The notes: generated by a model not told the origin, from the sequence alone. Counted from the first letter of the stretch, positions 1 through 8,124 are shown. The stretch is 64,000 nucleotides of DNA from Methylomonas koyamae (GCF_006483455.1 NZ_PPPU01000029.1:40454-104453), one strand, 5' to 3'. Numbers and translations are program-made.

Positions 1-904
1 CAATCGTTTTTGCCACTTGCAGCGCTTCGCCGCTGTCGCGGGCTTGCTCGACGATGATGCGCATCAGCTTGGTGGCGCCTTCGCCGTCGCGAATGATCAA
101 TTCCGCCAGCCGTTTGCAGACCGAGGCCAAGGCTGCGCTGAACGCCGCCAGATGCTCGCTGCCGGGCAAAATCTCCGGCGCGCCGCTGCAGCCGCTGGCC
201 AATACCACGCAGGCGTCGTTGGTCGAAGTATCGCCGTCGACGGTGATCCGGTTAAACGATTGCTCGACCGCCGCATTCAGGCACTCTTGCAACAGACCCT
301 GCTCGATTTTGGCGTCGGTGGCGATAAAGCCCAGCATCGTCGCCATATTGGGCTGGATCATGCCGGCGCCTTTGGAAATGCCGGTAATCGCGACCGGATG
401 GCCGCCGATGTCGAGCTTCAACGAGGCGCCTTTCGGAAAGGTGTCGGTGGTCATGATTGCCCGCGCCGCCCGGTCCCAATGCGATTCGGCCAAATTGGCG
501 ACCGCGGCCGGCAGCGCCGCCGCCAGTTTTTCCACCGGCAGCGGTTCGCCGATCACGCCGGTCGAAAACGGCAGCACTTGCTGCGCCAGCGCATCCACTT
601 CTCCAGCCAGTCCGGCGCAGCAGGCAAAGGCATCCTGCAAGCCTTGTTTGCCGGTGCCGGCATTGGCGTTGCCGGAATTGACCAGCAGCCAGCGCGGATT
701 CATCGGCAAATGCGCCTTGGCGACCTGTACCGGCGCCGCGCAAAAGGCGTTTTGGGTGAATACCGCCGCGCAACTGCCGCCCTCGGCCATTGCGATGACC
801 AAGATGTCGTCGCGCACGGTTTGTTTGATGCCGGCGTTACTGGAGCCGAGTTTGATGCCTTTTACGGCATACATTTCAGGAAATGAGGTGTCTCCGACTG
901 CCAT
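1..904 (-). CDS. argJ: Bifunctional glutamate N-acetyltransferase / amino-acid acetyltransferase, cut by the window edge
   Basis: ArgJ moves acetyl groups from N-acetylornithine to glutamate (and in bifunctional forms from acetyl-CoA) in the arginine pathway in the cytoplasm. Reading the minus strand from the ATG at 904 gives about 301 residues starting MAVGDTSFPE. The family signature KGAGMIQPNMATMLGF lies near residues 178-193; in this family the precursor is self-cleaved before the Thr of ATML (here Thr189), which becomes the nucleophile. The family is about 400 aa, so roughly the last 100 residues lie outside the window. An AAGG ribosome binding site sits a few bases before the ATG. The reading frame is open throughout. 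Identification is firm; mono- versus bifunctionality cannot be judged here. Confidence 0.95.
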   Translation of the reverse strand, partial: MAVGDTSFPEMYAVKGIKLGSSNAGIKQTVRDDILVIAMAEGGSCAAVFTQNAFCAAPVQVAKAHLPMNPRWLLVNSGNANAGTGKQGLQDAFACCAGLAGEVDALAQQVLPFSTGVIGEPLPVEKLAAALPAAVANLAESHWDRAARAIMTTDTFPKGASLKLDIGGHPVAITGISKGAGMIQPNMATMLGFIATDAKIEQGLLQECLNAAVEQSFNRITVDGDTSTNDACVVLASGCSGAPEILPGSEHLAAFSAALASVCKRLAELIIRDGEGATKLMRIIVEQARDSGEALQVAKTI

Positions 905-940
905 TTTTTACCTTGTTAGACTGATTAACTAATTTTGTTG

Positions 941-1204
941 TGTCGCTATCGCGACGAATATTTTAATGTCGGTTCGCGGACCGACAACCGCGATACTTTC
1001 TTTTGCGTCGCCAAAAGAAAGTATCCAAAGAAAAGGCGACCCGGACGCCGCTTATTCCCTGTGCTTCTCGCTTTTGGCGAGGGTTTTCGGAAGGGCTATC
1101 CTTAGCCCTCCGAAAACGAGCGGCATCCATGCCGCTCCCCTATCGGGCTTATCTCGCCAAAAGCTGCGATGCTCGGCGCGGCATACGGGAACAAAACCAT
1201 CCCG
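941..1204 (+). repeat. Structured interspersed repeat, copy 1
   Basis: About 264 nt made almost wholly of inverted repeats. In order: TCGCTATCGCGA; GTCGGT/ACCGAC; a 12-bp perfect hairpin TACTTTCTTTTG (994-1005), loop 1006-1011, CAAAAGAAAGTA (1012-1023); then a long stem GCTTTTGGCGAG (1070-1081) pairing with CTCGCCAAAAGC (1153-1164) that encloses two hairpins (1083-1117 with loop TCCT, and 1118-1137 with loop TCCA). Copies 2 and 3 keep the same architecture with different stem sequences. Small open frames crossing it look like translated repeat. Function unknown; a folded RNA or a non-autonomous mobile element are the main options. The strand given is simply the orientation in which I describe it. 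Confidence 0.85.
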
Positions 1205-1251
1205 GAATTTAGATGCGCTTGCTGGAATCAACCTTAACTCGACAATCAAAC

Positions 1252-1332
1252 GTAGGGTGGGCAATGCTTTTTTGCCCACCATGTTATGTCGACAACTATA
1301 AACCCGCGTGGGCACAAACAGCCGTGCCCACC
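1252..1332. repeat. GTAGGGTGGGC-type palindromic element
   Basis: Starts with GTAGGGTGGGCAA and contains two hairpins: GGTGGGCAA (1256-1264) with TTGCCCACC (1272-1280), and GTGGGCAC (1308-1315) with GTGCCCAC (1324-1331). A related element opening with the same GTAGGGTGGGC lies at the other end of the window (63869-63989). It sits between copies 1 and 2 of the larger structured repeat. REP-like intergenic element is the best description; no function is implied. Confidence 0.6.
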
Positions 1333-1346
1333 GGGCTTTAAATTTG

Positions 1347-1606
1347 TGTCGCTACCGCGACGAATATTTTAATGTCGGTTCGCGGACCGACAACCGCGAT
1401 ACTTTTCTTTGCATCGCCAAAGAAAAGTATCCAAAAGAAAGGCGACCCGGACGCCGCTTATTCCCTGCGCTCCTCGCTTTCGACGGGGATCGACAGAAGG
1501 GGCTCCTGCCCCTCTGTCGATGTGCGGCATCCCTGCCGCACCCCTGCGGGCTGTTCCCGCCGAAAGCTCCGGTGCTCGGCGCGGCATACGGGACAAAACC
1601 ATCCCG
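1347..1606 (+). repeat. Structured interspersed repeat, copy 2
   Basis: Same order of stems as copy 1. The first strong hairpin is TACTTTTCTTTG (1400-1411) with CAAAGAAAAGTA (1418-1429), differing from copy 1 at matched positions on both arms. The enclosing stem is GCTTTCGACGGG (1476-1487) with CCCGCCGAAAGC (1556-1567), with one mismatch. Inside are hairpin 1489-1521 (ATCGACAGA...CTGTCGAT, loop TCCT) and hairpin 1522-1541 (GTGCGGCA/TGCCGCAC, loop TCCC). The inner stems have largely different sequence from copy 1 but the same pairing, so structure rather than sequence is conserved. Confidence 0.85.
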
Positions 1607-1652
1607 TAATTTGGCAAGTAATTTACACACCACAGCCTTTTGTTCAACCCTC

Positions 1653-1739
1653 GTAGGGTGCATTGGCGATAGCCGTAATGCACCGAACAATCGAAGGACA
1701 ACATGCGGCGCAATACGGCTCCGCCTATTGACGCCCTAC
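1653..1739. repeat. GTAGGGTGC-type palindromic element
   Basis: Outer arms GTAGGG (1653-1658) and CCCTAC (1734-1739) face each other. Inside, GGTGCATT (1657-1664) pairs with AATGCACC (1677-1684). The GTAGGGTGC motif resembles REP-like elements that are widespread between genes in several bacterial groups. It lies just before the end of the DUF3644 gene. No coding potential seen. Confidence 0.5.
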
Positions 1740-1866
1740 GGATTGCACCTTGCCGCTTTAGAAAATTTTATTATTTGCCTATTTACACCGTAGCCTCGAT
1801 GTCGTGAAACGGAATCGAGCGATATAGTGTTTCGCTTTTTCAAGATCCCACTACGTTTTATCGCGG

Positions 1867-2859
1867 TTACTTGCTTATTTTTGTGTAATGTTTGTCGAAT
1901 TCTTTCTGAATGTTAGGGTTATAAAAAGTCTTTTTCCCGCCATTTGGGTTTTTGGGGTTTAGAAGCCTTTCATAGGCAAACTTACTATCTTGTTCTAACT
2001 TTTTTCTTATCTTGTGATAACTAGCATTCATTTTGAAGTCAGTATATCGCTTCGATAATCGAGTGCTTAGGATATCGTAATCCCAAGGATACTTATCGGT
2101 GAAGTCTTCTTCCGATAAAAACACAGCTGTGGCACTTGGGTCATTAGTAATTTGAACTGGCAAGCCTGATGTGCTTTTTACTTTTTGAAATTTAACATCA
2201 ATTCTTAGTGTCAAATTGTAATCACCAATACTTTTGCCGTCATAAGATTCCTCTGTCTTCTTTATGTATTCCAAAACCTTTTTTTCGCTGGCATTAAGTA
2301 AAACACCAGGAACTTCGTTGAAATTTCTAAAAAAAGAGAGCGGCATCAAGTAAAAATTATATCCAGATAAAACATCTCCAAACCAAGAAGAAACCAAATG
2401 GAGGTAGTTTTGAAGAGATGCGCTACCTAATTCTTGGATTTTCAAAGACAACAACATGTCTTCGTTGACAAAGTGTATGGAGTTATCCCTGATTTCTGTA
2501 AGTGCAGTTAGATTATCGTTTACCGCTTTATCTATCTTTACCCCGTATTCTTCGGTGACAATTCGGTACGCTTCAAACAGATTAATAGATAAGGGGTTTC
2601 CTGAGCGATTTGTTTTGGGGCGTTTTTTAGATGACTTCTTTCCGGTTTTAAGGATTTTATGTTCCATTGCATAAAGCGAAGCCAATTTGTTGCTAGCTAA
2701 GTTAAGAACTTTCGCTTTTAGAAGTAGCTCCCAAGCGTTAATACAAAGAACAGAAAAAGTCTCCTCTCGGTATTTAAAGTCTGGCTTATTGTATATTTCA
2801 ATTGCTGACAATATTGCCGCGATTGATTTTTCTAACATTAACCGAGATCGTGATTTCAT
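1867..2859 (-). CDS. DUF3644 family protein with HEPN-like motif
   Basis: A 330-aa soluble protein. The N-terminal part (LEKSIAAILSAIEIYN, then FSVLCINAWELLLKAKVL, about residues 9-51) matches my memory of the DUF3644 family. Residues 122-130 read EIRDNSIHF, giving R124-x4-H129, the pattern of HEPN ribonucleases; I recall DUF3644 being placed among HEPN-like families. The C-terminal half is Lys-rich and unrecognised. Base composition is plainly AT-rich against GC-rich neighbours, suggesting acquisition. The gene stands alone, bracketed by inverted copies of the structured repeat (1347-1606 and 2944-3271). A defence or toxin role is inference from motif and context; no antitoxin partner is visible. 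Confidence 0.75.
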   Translation of the reverse strand: MKSRSRLMLEKSIAAILSAIEIYNKPDFKYREETFSVLCINAWELLLKAKVLNLASNKLASLYAMEHKILKTGKKSSKKRPKTNRSGNPLSINLFEAYRIVTEEYGVKIDKAVNDNLTALTEIRDNSIHFVNEDMLLSLKIQELGSASLQNYLHLVSSWFGDVLSGYNFYLMPLSFFRNFNEVPGVLLNASEKKVLEYIKKTEESYDGKSIGDYNLTLRIDVKFQKVKSTSGLPVQITNDPSATAVFLSEEDFTDKYPWDYDILSTRLSKRYTDFKMNASYHKIRKKLEQDSKFAYERLLNPKNPNGGKKTFYNPNIQKEFDKHYTKISK

Positions 2860-2943
2860 GGAATCAGTTTATAGAATTTAACAGGTGACTAAACGATTTT
2901 TGTATATTATTCCTGATCAGTTAAATAGGTTTTTACTATCACG

Positions 2944-3271
2944 ACAGTTTTCCTCCCGTATGCCGCGCCGAGCACCGGAGCTTTCGGCGGGAATAGCCCG
3001 TAGGGGTGCGGCAGGGATGCCGCACATCGACAGAGGGGCAGGAAGCCCCTTCTGTCGATCCCCGTCGAAAGCGAGGAGCGCAGGACAAATCGGCAGGATA
3101 GCCGATTTGCATGCATTGCACCCGTAGGGCGAGGCACATGGATGTGCCGAGTGAGCTAAGCGGCGTCCGGGTGGCGTTTCTTTTGGTGACTTTTCTTTGG
3201 CCAAACAAAGAAAAGTTACTCGGCTGTCGGGCCGAGACCCGACATCAAATCAAGCCGTCGCGATAGCGACA
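2944..3271 (-). repeat. Structured interspersed repeat, copy 3 (inverted, expanded)
   Basis: Reverse-complement copy of the same element. On the minus strand it begins with the TCGCTATCGCGA end (3271-3256), then GTCGGG/CCCGAC in place of GTCGGT/ACCGAC, then ACTTTTCTTTG/CAAAGAAAAGT (3189-3216). It ends with the TCCT-loop hairpin (ATCGACAGA...), the GTGCGGCA/TGCCGCAC hairpin and the closing CCCGCCGAAAGC arm. Relative to copy 2 it carries about 75 extra bases holding two more hairpins: 3087-3108 (AAATCGGC/GCCGATTT) and 3133-3148 (GGCACA/TGTGCC). The copy lies between the DUF3644 gene and the tusA-like gene and fills this gene-free stretch. Confidence 0.85.
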
Positions 3272-3282
3272 CAACCAAAAAC

Positions 3283-3507
3283 TCAACCCACTTCCAAAAC
3301 AATCACATACTCCCCATCACCCGCACGAGTCTCCAACACCTGATGCCCATTAATCCGACACCAGGCCGGAATATCCTGCATCACCCCTGGATCGGTGCAT
3401 TCCACGGTCAATACGTCGCCGTGCTGTAAAGTCTTGACCTTGTCCTGGGTGCGGATCACCGGCAACGGGCACAACAGCCGGCGTGCGTTTAACGTGAATT
3501 CGCTCAT
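3283..3507 (-). CDS. TusA/SirA-family sulfur carrier protein
   Basis: A 74-aa protein with the family's CPxP signature (RRLLCPLPVIRT); the Cys carries persulfide sulfur in TusA-like proteins. The start at 3507 (MSEFTLNA) is chosen because it forms an ATGA overlap with the upstream gene's stop; a start three codons earlier is possible. Translational coupling to a PP-loop thiouridylase-like enzyme suggests this carrier hands sulfur to that enzyme for RNA thiolation, which is inference. The order differs from the E. coli tusA locus, so I leave the symbol blank. Confidence 0.88.
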   Translation of the reverse strand: MSEFTLNARRLLCPLPVIRTQDKVKTLQHGDVLTVECTDPGVMQDIPAWCRINGHQVLETRAGDGEYVIVLEVG

Positions 3508-4547
3508 ACGAACCACTCCTCGGGAATTTGCTCGGCTGCCAACGGCGTTACGAAAATATTACGTTCGGCCCCGGCGCGGTCGCGTATCGTCACTTCGACT
3601 TGCTCGGCGTCGCGGCCCTGGCCGTAGCGGGCCAGGATTTGCCCGGCCAAGGCCAAATCGTCTTCGCCGACTTCGCCGTCGATCAGCACCAACGGTCCGC
3701 GGTGGCTGGTGCAATGCATGCTGACGAACTCTTTTTTATAGCCGCTCATGAAGCGGGCTTCGCCATCCTCGCGGGCGACGATGATTTTGAAATGCGGGCG
3801 GGGGCGAATATGGCGGCCGACCTTCAACAGCATGATGTCGTCCAGATCGTAGTCGCGCTTGCCGCGGGCCTGCCACAGGTCGGTCAATTTTAAGGAATAA
3901 CTTTCGTCGGTTAGGAAGCAGCAGCCGCCGGCCGGTTGGGCGTAGTCGGCAAAACCGAATTCTTTGGCCAAGCTCATTTGCGGTTTGCGGGAGCGGCCGC
4001 TGAAGCCGAACATCTTGTCGCGGCTGATCCAGCCCTCGCGTTCCGGCAAGGTGGCCGGCAGATTTTGCGCCGACAGCGGCCGCACCAGCAGGTCGTCGGC
4101 GCCGGATTCGGCGGCGACGATCGGCATGGTCTGCTTGCGTTGCGACATCGGCCGTTGCCCGACCACTTCGCCGGTGATGATGAAATCGAAGCCGTTTTCC
4201 TGCATCCACTGCTTGGCCTTGTTGACCATGAAGATCTTGCAGTCCAGGCACGGGTTCAGATTGGCGCCGTAGCCGTGTTTGGGGTTCAGCAGCACTTGTT
4301 TGTATTCTTCGATGATATCGATGATGTGCAGCTTGATGCCGAGTTGTTCGGCTACCCACAGTGCGTTGTTACGCTTGACCTTGTCGGCATCCTGCTTGCG
4401 GATGGCGTGGGTGTGGCCTTCGACGCAAAATCCGGTAAAGAAGTTGATGCCTTCGACATGGATGCCCTGGTTCATGATGGTCTGGCAGGCTAGCATGGAA
4501 TCCAGGCCGCCGGAAATCAGCGCCACGGCTTTTCGTTGTTGACTCAT
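3504..4547 (-). CDS. PP-loop tRNA thiouridylase-like protein (MnmA/ThiI-related)
   Basis: A 347-aa cytoplasmic protein. The N-terminus carries the PP-loop ATP-binding motif SGGLDS (residues 11-16), typical of enzymes that adenylate a substrate before sulfur insertion. A Cys pair in NPCLDCK (around residues 98-104) and a second pair in GGCC (about 207-210) could be catalytic or metal ligands. Homologues are usually annotated as tRNA (5-methylaminomethyl-2-thiouridylate) methyltransferase-like, but this is not canonical MnmA: the protein is shorter and lacks the rest of the MnmA layout. It is translationally coupled to the TusA-like carrier downstream. The exact RNA target is unknown. Confidence 0.8.
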   Translation of the reverse strand: MSQQRKAVALISGGLDSMLACQTIMNQGIHVEGINFFTGFCVEGHTHAIRKQDADKVKRNNALWVAEQLGIKLHIIDIIEEYKQVLLNPKHGYGANLNPCLDCKIFMVNKAKQWMQENGFDFIITGEVVGQRPMSQRKQTMPIVAAESGADDLLVRPLSAQNLPATLPEREGWISRDKMFGFSGRSRKPQMSLAKEFGFADYAQPAGGCCFLTDESYSLKLTDLWQARGKRDYDLDDIMLLKVGRHIRPRPHFKIIVAREDGEARFMSGYKKEFVSMHCTSHRGPLVLIDGEVGEDDLALAGQILARYGQGRDAEQVEVTIRDRAGAERNIFVTPLAAEQIPEEWFV

Positions 4548-4715
4548 AACGGGGGGGAATTAACGGAAAAAACGCAGCATTATACTGCGGATTAGGCGTT
4601 CAGGGTTAAGCCGAATGCGGCGACGGGCTGTAAAAGCCCACAGATAACAAGGGCTTGCGAATGTGTCGGTTGCCGTACGCCGGGGTGAGTGCGAGCGGCG
4701 AACAGATGGCCTGGG

Positions 4716-5348
4716 CTATGGCTGCCAAACTTGGGCGTCGTAATAACGGATCAATTCCGCCGTATTATTGATTTGCAATTTGCCGCACAGCCGCGATTTG
4801 TAAGTGCTGACGGTTTTGTTGCTGATTGCCAGTTCCTGGCCGATTTCGGTAATGCCTTTGCCGTTGGCCAGCATTTGCAGAATTTGAAACTCGCGGGCAG
4901 ACAGTTTTGGGTGAGGTTTCGATTCCGGGGCTACTATGTCGGCAAAGGCCAATTTTTCGGCCAGCTTCGGGTCGATAAAGCGTTGGCCGGTTGCGACTGC
5001 GCGGATGGCGGCCATCAGCGTTTCCGGATCGCTGTCTTTGGTCAGGTAACCTTTGGCGCCGGCCCTCAACGCCAGGCTAACGATTTGCAGTTCGTTGTGC
5101 ATGCTCAACACCAGCACCGGCAGCGTCGGGAACTCCCGCCGGATCCGGCTTATCGTTTCGCAGCCGCCCGGGCCGGGCATGTTCAAATCCAGCAGAACCA
5201 GGTCTACTGTGCAGCGCTGCAGGCAGTCCAGCAGTTGTTCGCTGTTTTCGGCTTCGCCGCCAATTTCGATGTCCGCGTTCAGTGCGAACAATTGTTTGAG
5301 CCCGCTACGCACGATGGCGTGGTCGTCGGCTATGAGCAGTCGAATCAT
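4716..5348 (-). CDS. NarL/FixJ-family response regulator
   Basis: A 210-aa two-component regulator. The receiver domain (1-120) has the acidic pair DD at 8-9, phospho-acceptor Asp54 in LVLLDLNMPG, and the conserved Lys in AKGYLTKDS near residue 104. A LuxR-type helix-turn-helix follows (about 148-205: LSAREFQILQMLANGKG and NKTVSTYKSRL). Its ATG overlaps the stop of the histidine kinase gene by 4 nt, so the two are translated together. It should be phosphorylated by that kinase and bind DNA; the regulon is not evident from the neighbours. Confidence 0.95.
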   Translation of the reverse strand: MIRLLIADDHAIVRSGLKQLFALNADIEIGGEAENSEQLLDCLQRCTVDLVLLDLNMPGPGGCETISRIRREFPTLPVLVLSMHNELQIVSLALRAGAKGYLTKDSDPETLMAAIRAVATGQRFIDPKLAEKLAFADIVAPESKPHPKLSAREFQILQMLANGKGITEIGQELAISNKTVSTYKSRLCGKLQINNTAELIRYYDAQVWQP

Positions 5349-7966
5349 AAAAGGTATCTGTTGGGGGTGGCCGGAACCCGGACCCGAATGGTCGTGCCCG
5401 TGTCCGGGTTGCTGAGGAATTCGCTTGTGCCGCCCAGCATAATGGCGCGTTCCTGGATGCCGATCAAACCGAACGATTGGGCTTTCCTGGCGTCCGATGC
5501 AGCGAATCCCCGACCGTTATCGCAAATTTCCAGGTAGTAAAAGCCGGGCTCCATGGCGATGCGAATTTTAACCTTGTCTGCGCCGGAATGCTTCAGGACG
5601 TTGGTCAGCGACTCCTGGACAATGCGGAATAACGCCGTTGCGCATTCTTCGTCCATTTCCGGGCCGTTGTCGGGATGACTGAAATCGCAGGCAATGCCGG
5701 ATTGGTCGGAGAATTTTTTGATGTGCCATTGCAGCGCCGGCACGATGCCCATTTCAAGCGCCGACGGCCGTAAGGAGGTCGCCACGTCGCGGGTGACTTC
5801 TATGGTTTTGTCCAATAACAGCATCGTATCGCGAATTTTCTCGGCCAGTTCGGCGTTGCCCTCGGCGAACCGCAGACGCATCAGCGAGATCTGCATGCGC
5901 AGCGCGGTCAGCATCTGGCCGAGTTCGTCGTGGATCTCGCGGGCGATACGCCTGCGCTCCTCTTCGCGGGCTTTTTCGCGGCGGGCGTAGAGTTGCCGCA
6001 ATCGGGAGCGGGAGTATTCCAGGTCGCGTTCGATTTCTTTCAGCTCGGTAATGTCTTGCGACGTACCCACCGCGCGCAGAAACCGGCCCTGGCTGTCGAA
6101 GTCGAGTTCGGCCCGTTCCCGCAGCCATTTGAGCTGACCGTTGACCAGAATGCGGTGCTGGATATCGTACGGCGCGCCGTTCATCGCCGCCTGCCAGGCT
6201 TGGTCGATAAAAGCCCGGTCGTCCGGATGCACGCAGTCCAGGAAATGTTGGTAGGTGACGGCGGCCCCGAGCGGAGTGCCGAATATCCGGTAATTTTCGT
6301 CCGACCAATGCAAGGTGGTGCGGTCGGCGTCCAACCGCCAACTGCCCAGATGAGCCTGTGCTTGGGCGTGGGCCAGATGGGCTTCGCTGTCGCGTAAGGC
6401 GTTCTCGATGGTTTTGTAGCGGGTTACATCGATGTTAACGCCGACGATTTTTTGCTGCTCGCCGTTCGGGCCGCTGCCGACGATGGCGGCGGCCTGGATG
6501 TAGCGCAAACTGCCGTCGTTTTGGCGGCGGATGCGGAATTCCCAATGTTGTTCCCGCCTGTCGTGAATCAACTTGCGCAGTTTGGCCTTGCAGCGCGGCA
6601 AATCTTCCTGGACTACCAGTTGCGCCCAAGCCTCGTAATCGATCGGCGTGCCTTGGGCGATACCGAACATCTGATACATGCGCGGGTCCCAGTCGGCTTG
6701 ACCGCTGCCAATGTCCCATTCACAGATGCCGATGGCCGAGGCCTGGGTTGCCAGCCGCAAGCGCTCGCTGTAGTTACGCAAGGTATCTTCCGCGACGCGT
6801 TGTTCGGTAATGTCTCTGGCCAATCCGGTGGTGCCGAGCACTTCGCCGCTTTCGCCGATCACCGGCGATTTGATCGTTTCAGTCCAGGTTTCGCGGCCGG
6901 CGTCGAACGCGCGTTCGGTGAGCTGGATTTGACGACGGTTCTGCATGACCTCCCGGTCCACTGCCAGATAATGTTCGGCCAGTTCGCGCGGCCAGATGTC
7001 GTAATCGGTAATACCGTCTAGCGCCTGTAGCTCTTTGATGCCGACCGCCTGCAACCAATGCTTGTTGGCTTGCAGGTAACGGCCGTCGCGGTCTTTCATC
7101 CAGGCCAGGAACGGCAGGTTGTCGTATATCGCCCGCAGGCTGGCGGCCGATTCGCCGATCCTTTTTTGGGCAGACTTCAATTCGGTGACATCGGTCACCA
7201 GTACGAAAAAACCGTTGACCCGGCCGTCGCCGTGATCGGGCAGATAGGCCGTCTGGGTGTAGCGCTCCCTGCCGGAAACATCGACGATGGTGCGTTCGAA
7301 AAACTGGGGTTCTCCGGCTAAAACTGCTTCCAGATAGGGTTGGTTCAAGCCATACAATTTATCGCCGATCACGTCGCGGATGTGCTTGCCGAGCATGCTG
7401 CTCGGCGTAAAACCGAACCACTCCTCGTAGGCCGTGTTGCCGAATCGGTTGTGCAGATTCCGGTCCCAGTAACCGATCATGGCCGGCATGTGGTTTAGAA
7501 CCGCACTCAAATTCGGGCTGTGCTCCAGCACTTCGGCCGCGGATTCTGCCGGCGCAGGGGGCGGGCTCGGCGGCCGGGACGAGAATAGTAATAAGTGGGC
7601 TTGGCCTTGCCGGCTGTCGATCCGGCGAATTTTCAGCGACAGCGGGATCCAGGTATTGTCAGTGCTGCTCAGGTAAAGGTCGATCACGGCCGAAGCTTCG
7701 GCGGCATGCGAGCTAGCCGGCCACAACTCGTCTGCGATCAGGTAGCGCCGGGTCCAGTCTGCATGATATAGCGCCGGTTGCCATTCGCCGACCTTGGCGA
7801 GCTTGCGGCCGGCGAGTCCGAACAGCGATTCGGCGGCGGGATTGGCGTATAGGATCTGGTGCTTGGCGTCCAGCACCAGGACCGCGTCATCGATACTCGC
7901 GACAATGCCGTATAGCCAGTCGATTTCGGCATACGGGTCATTCAGCTTGAAACGAGTGTGGGGCAT
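5345..7966 (-). CDS. Multi-PAS sensor histidine kinase, NarL/DegS type
   Basis: An 873-aa kinase without membrane segments, so probably cytoplasmic. I count five PAS-like units starting near residues 13, 150, 280, 405 and 530, several followed by PAC-type ends such as GTTGLARDITE and GVNIDVTRY. A HisKA_3 dimerisation domain follows, with phospho-acceptor His679 in AREIHDELGQ, and a GHKL ATPase domain ends the protein (ICDNGRGF near the C-terminus). The many PAS sensors point to internal cues such as redox, oxygen or ligand, which cannot be settled here. Coupled by ATGA overlap to the response regulator. Confidence 0.95.
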   Translation of the reverse strand: MPHTRFKLNDPYAEIDWLYGIVASIDDAVLVLDAKHQILYANPAAESLFGLAGRKLAKVGEWQPALYHADWTRRYLIADELWPASSHAAEASAVIDLYLSSTDNTWIPLSLKIRRIDSRQGQAHLLLFSSRPPSPPPAPAESAAEVLEHSPNLSAVLNHMPAMIGYWDRNLHNRFGNTAYEEWFGFTPSSMLGKHIRDVIGDKLYGLNQPYLEAVLAGEPQFFERTIVDVSGRERYTQTAYLPDHGDGRVNGFFVLVTDVTELKSAQKRIGESAASLRAIYDNLPFLAWMKDRDGRYLQANKHWLQAVGIKELQALDGITDYDIWPRELAEHYLAVDREVMQNRRQIQLTERAFDAGRETWTETIKSPVIGESGEVLGTTGLARDITEQRVAEDTLRNYSERLRLATQASAIGICEWDIGSGQADWDPRMYQMFGIAQGTPIDYEAWAQLVVQEDLPRCKAKLRKLIHDRREQHWEFRIRRQNDGSLRYIQAAAIVGSGPNGEQQKIVGVNIDVTRYKTIENALRDSEAHLAHAQAQAHLGSWRLDADRTTLHWSDENYRIFGTPLGAAVTYQHFLDCVHPDDRAFIDQAWQAAMNGAPYDIQHRILVNGQLKWLRERAELDFDSQGRFLRAVGTSQDITELKEIERDLEYSRSRLRQLYARREKAREEERRRIAREIHDELGQMLTALRMQISLMRLRFAEGNAELAEKIRDTMLLLDKTIEVTRDVATSLRPSALEMGIVPALQWHIKKFSDQSGIACDFSHPDNGPEMDEECATALFRIVQESLTNVLKHSGADKVKIRIAMEPGFYYLEICDNGRGFAASDARKAQSFGLIGIQERAIMLGGTSEFLSNPDTGTTIRVRVPATPNRYLL

Positions 7967-8124
7967 GGCGTCCGCCGCATTGTAAAAGACGCAAGGATAG
8001 ACGAGTAAGCGGTGGCGATGGCAAAGATTTTCCGGACTAATTCGTGGCGGCCAATCGTCTCGGCCTTCACATGTCCGGCTGTTGACCTAAACTTTGAACA
8101 TTTTTTAACGCGAGATTGGCCGGT

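Noticed and set aside
17..932. Long plus-strand frames opposite argJ
   Set aside because: The minus strand encodes clear ArgJ with family motifs; the plus frames are low-complexity shadows of GC-rich codons.
966..1793. Several short frames on both strands across the repeats, such as 966-1301 and 1308-1793
   Set aside because: They are translations of the structured repeats; hairpin arms explain the sequence, no ribosome binding sites are present, and frames are not kept between copies.
2885..3208. Frames at 2885-3127 (+) and 2907-3208 (-) that look alike to those near 1400
   Set aside because: Similarity comes from copy 3 of the structured repeat, not from a conserved protein.
3528..4493. 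Long frames antisense to the PP-loop gene
   Set aside because: The opposite strand carries SGGLDS and NPCLDCK motifs; the antisense frames match no family.
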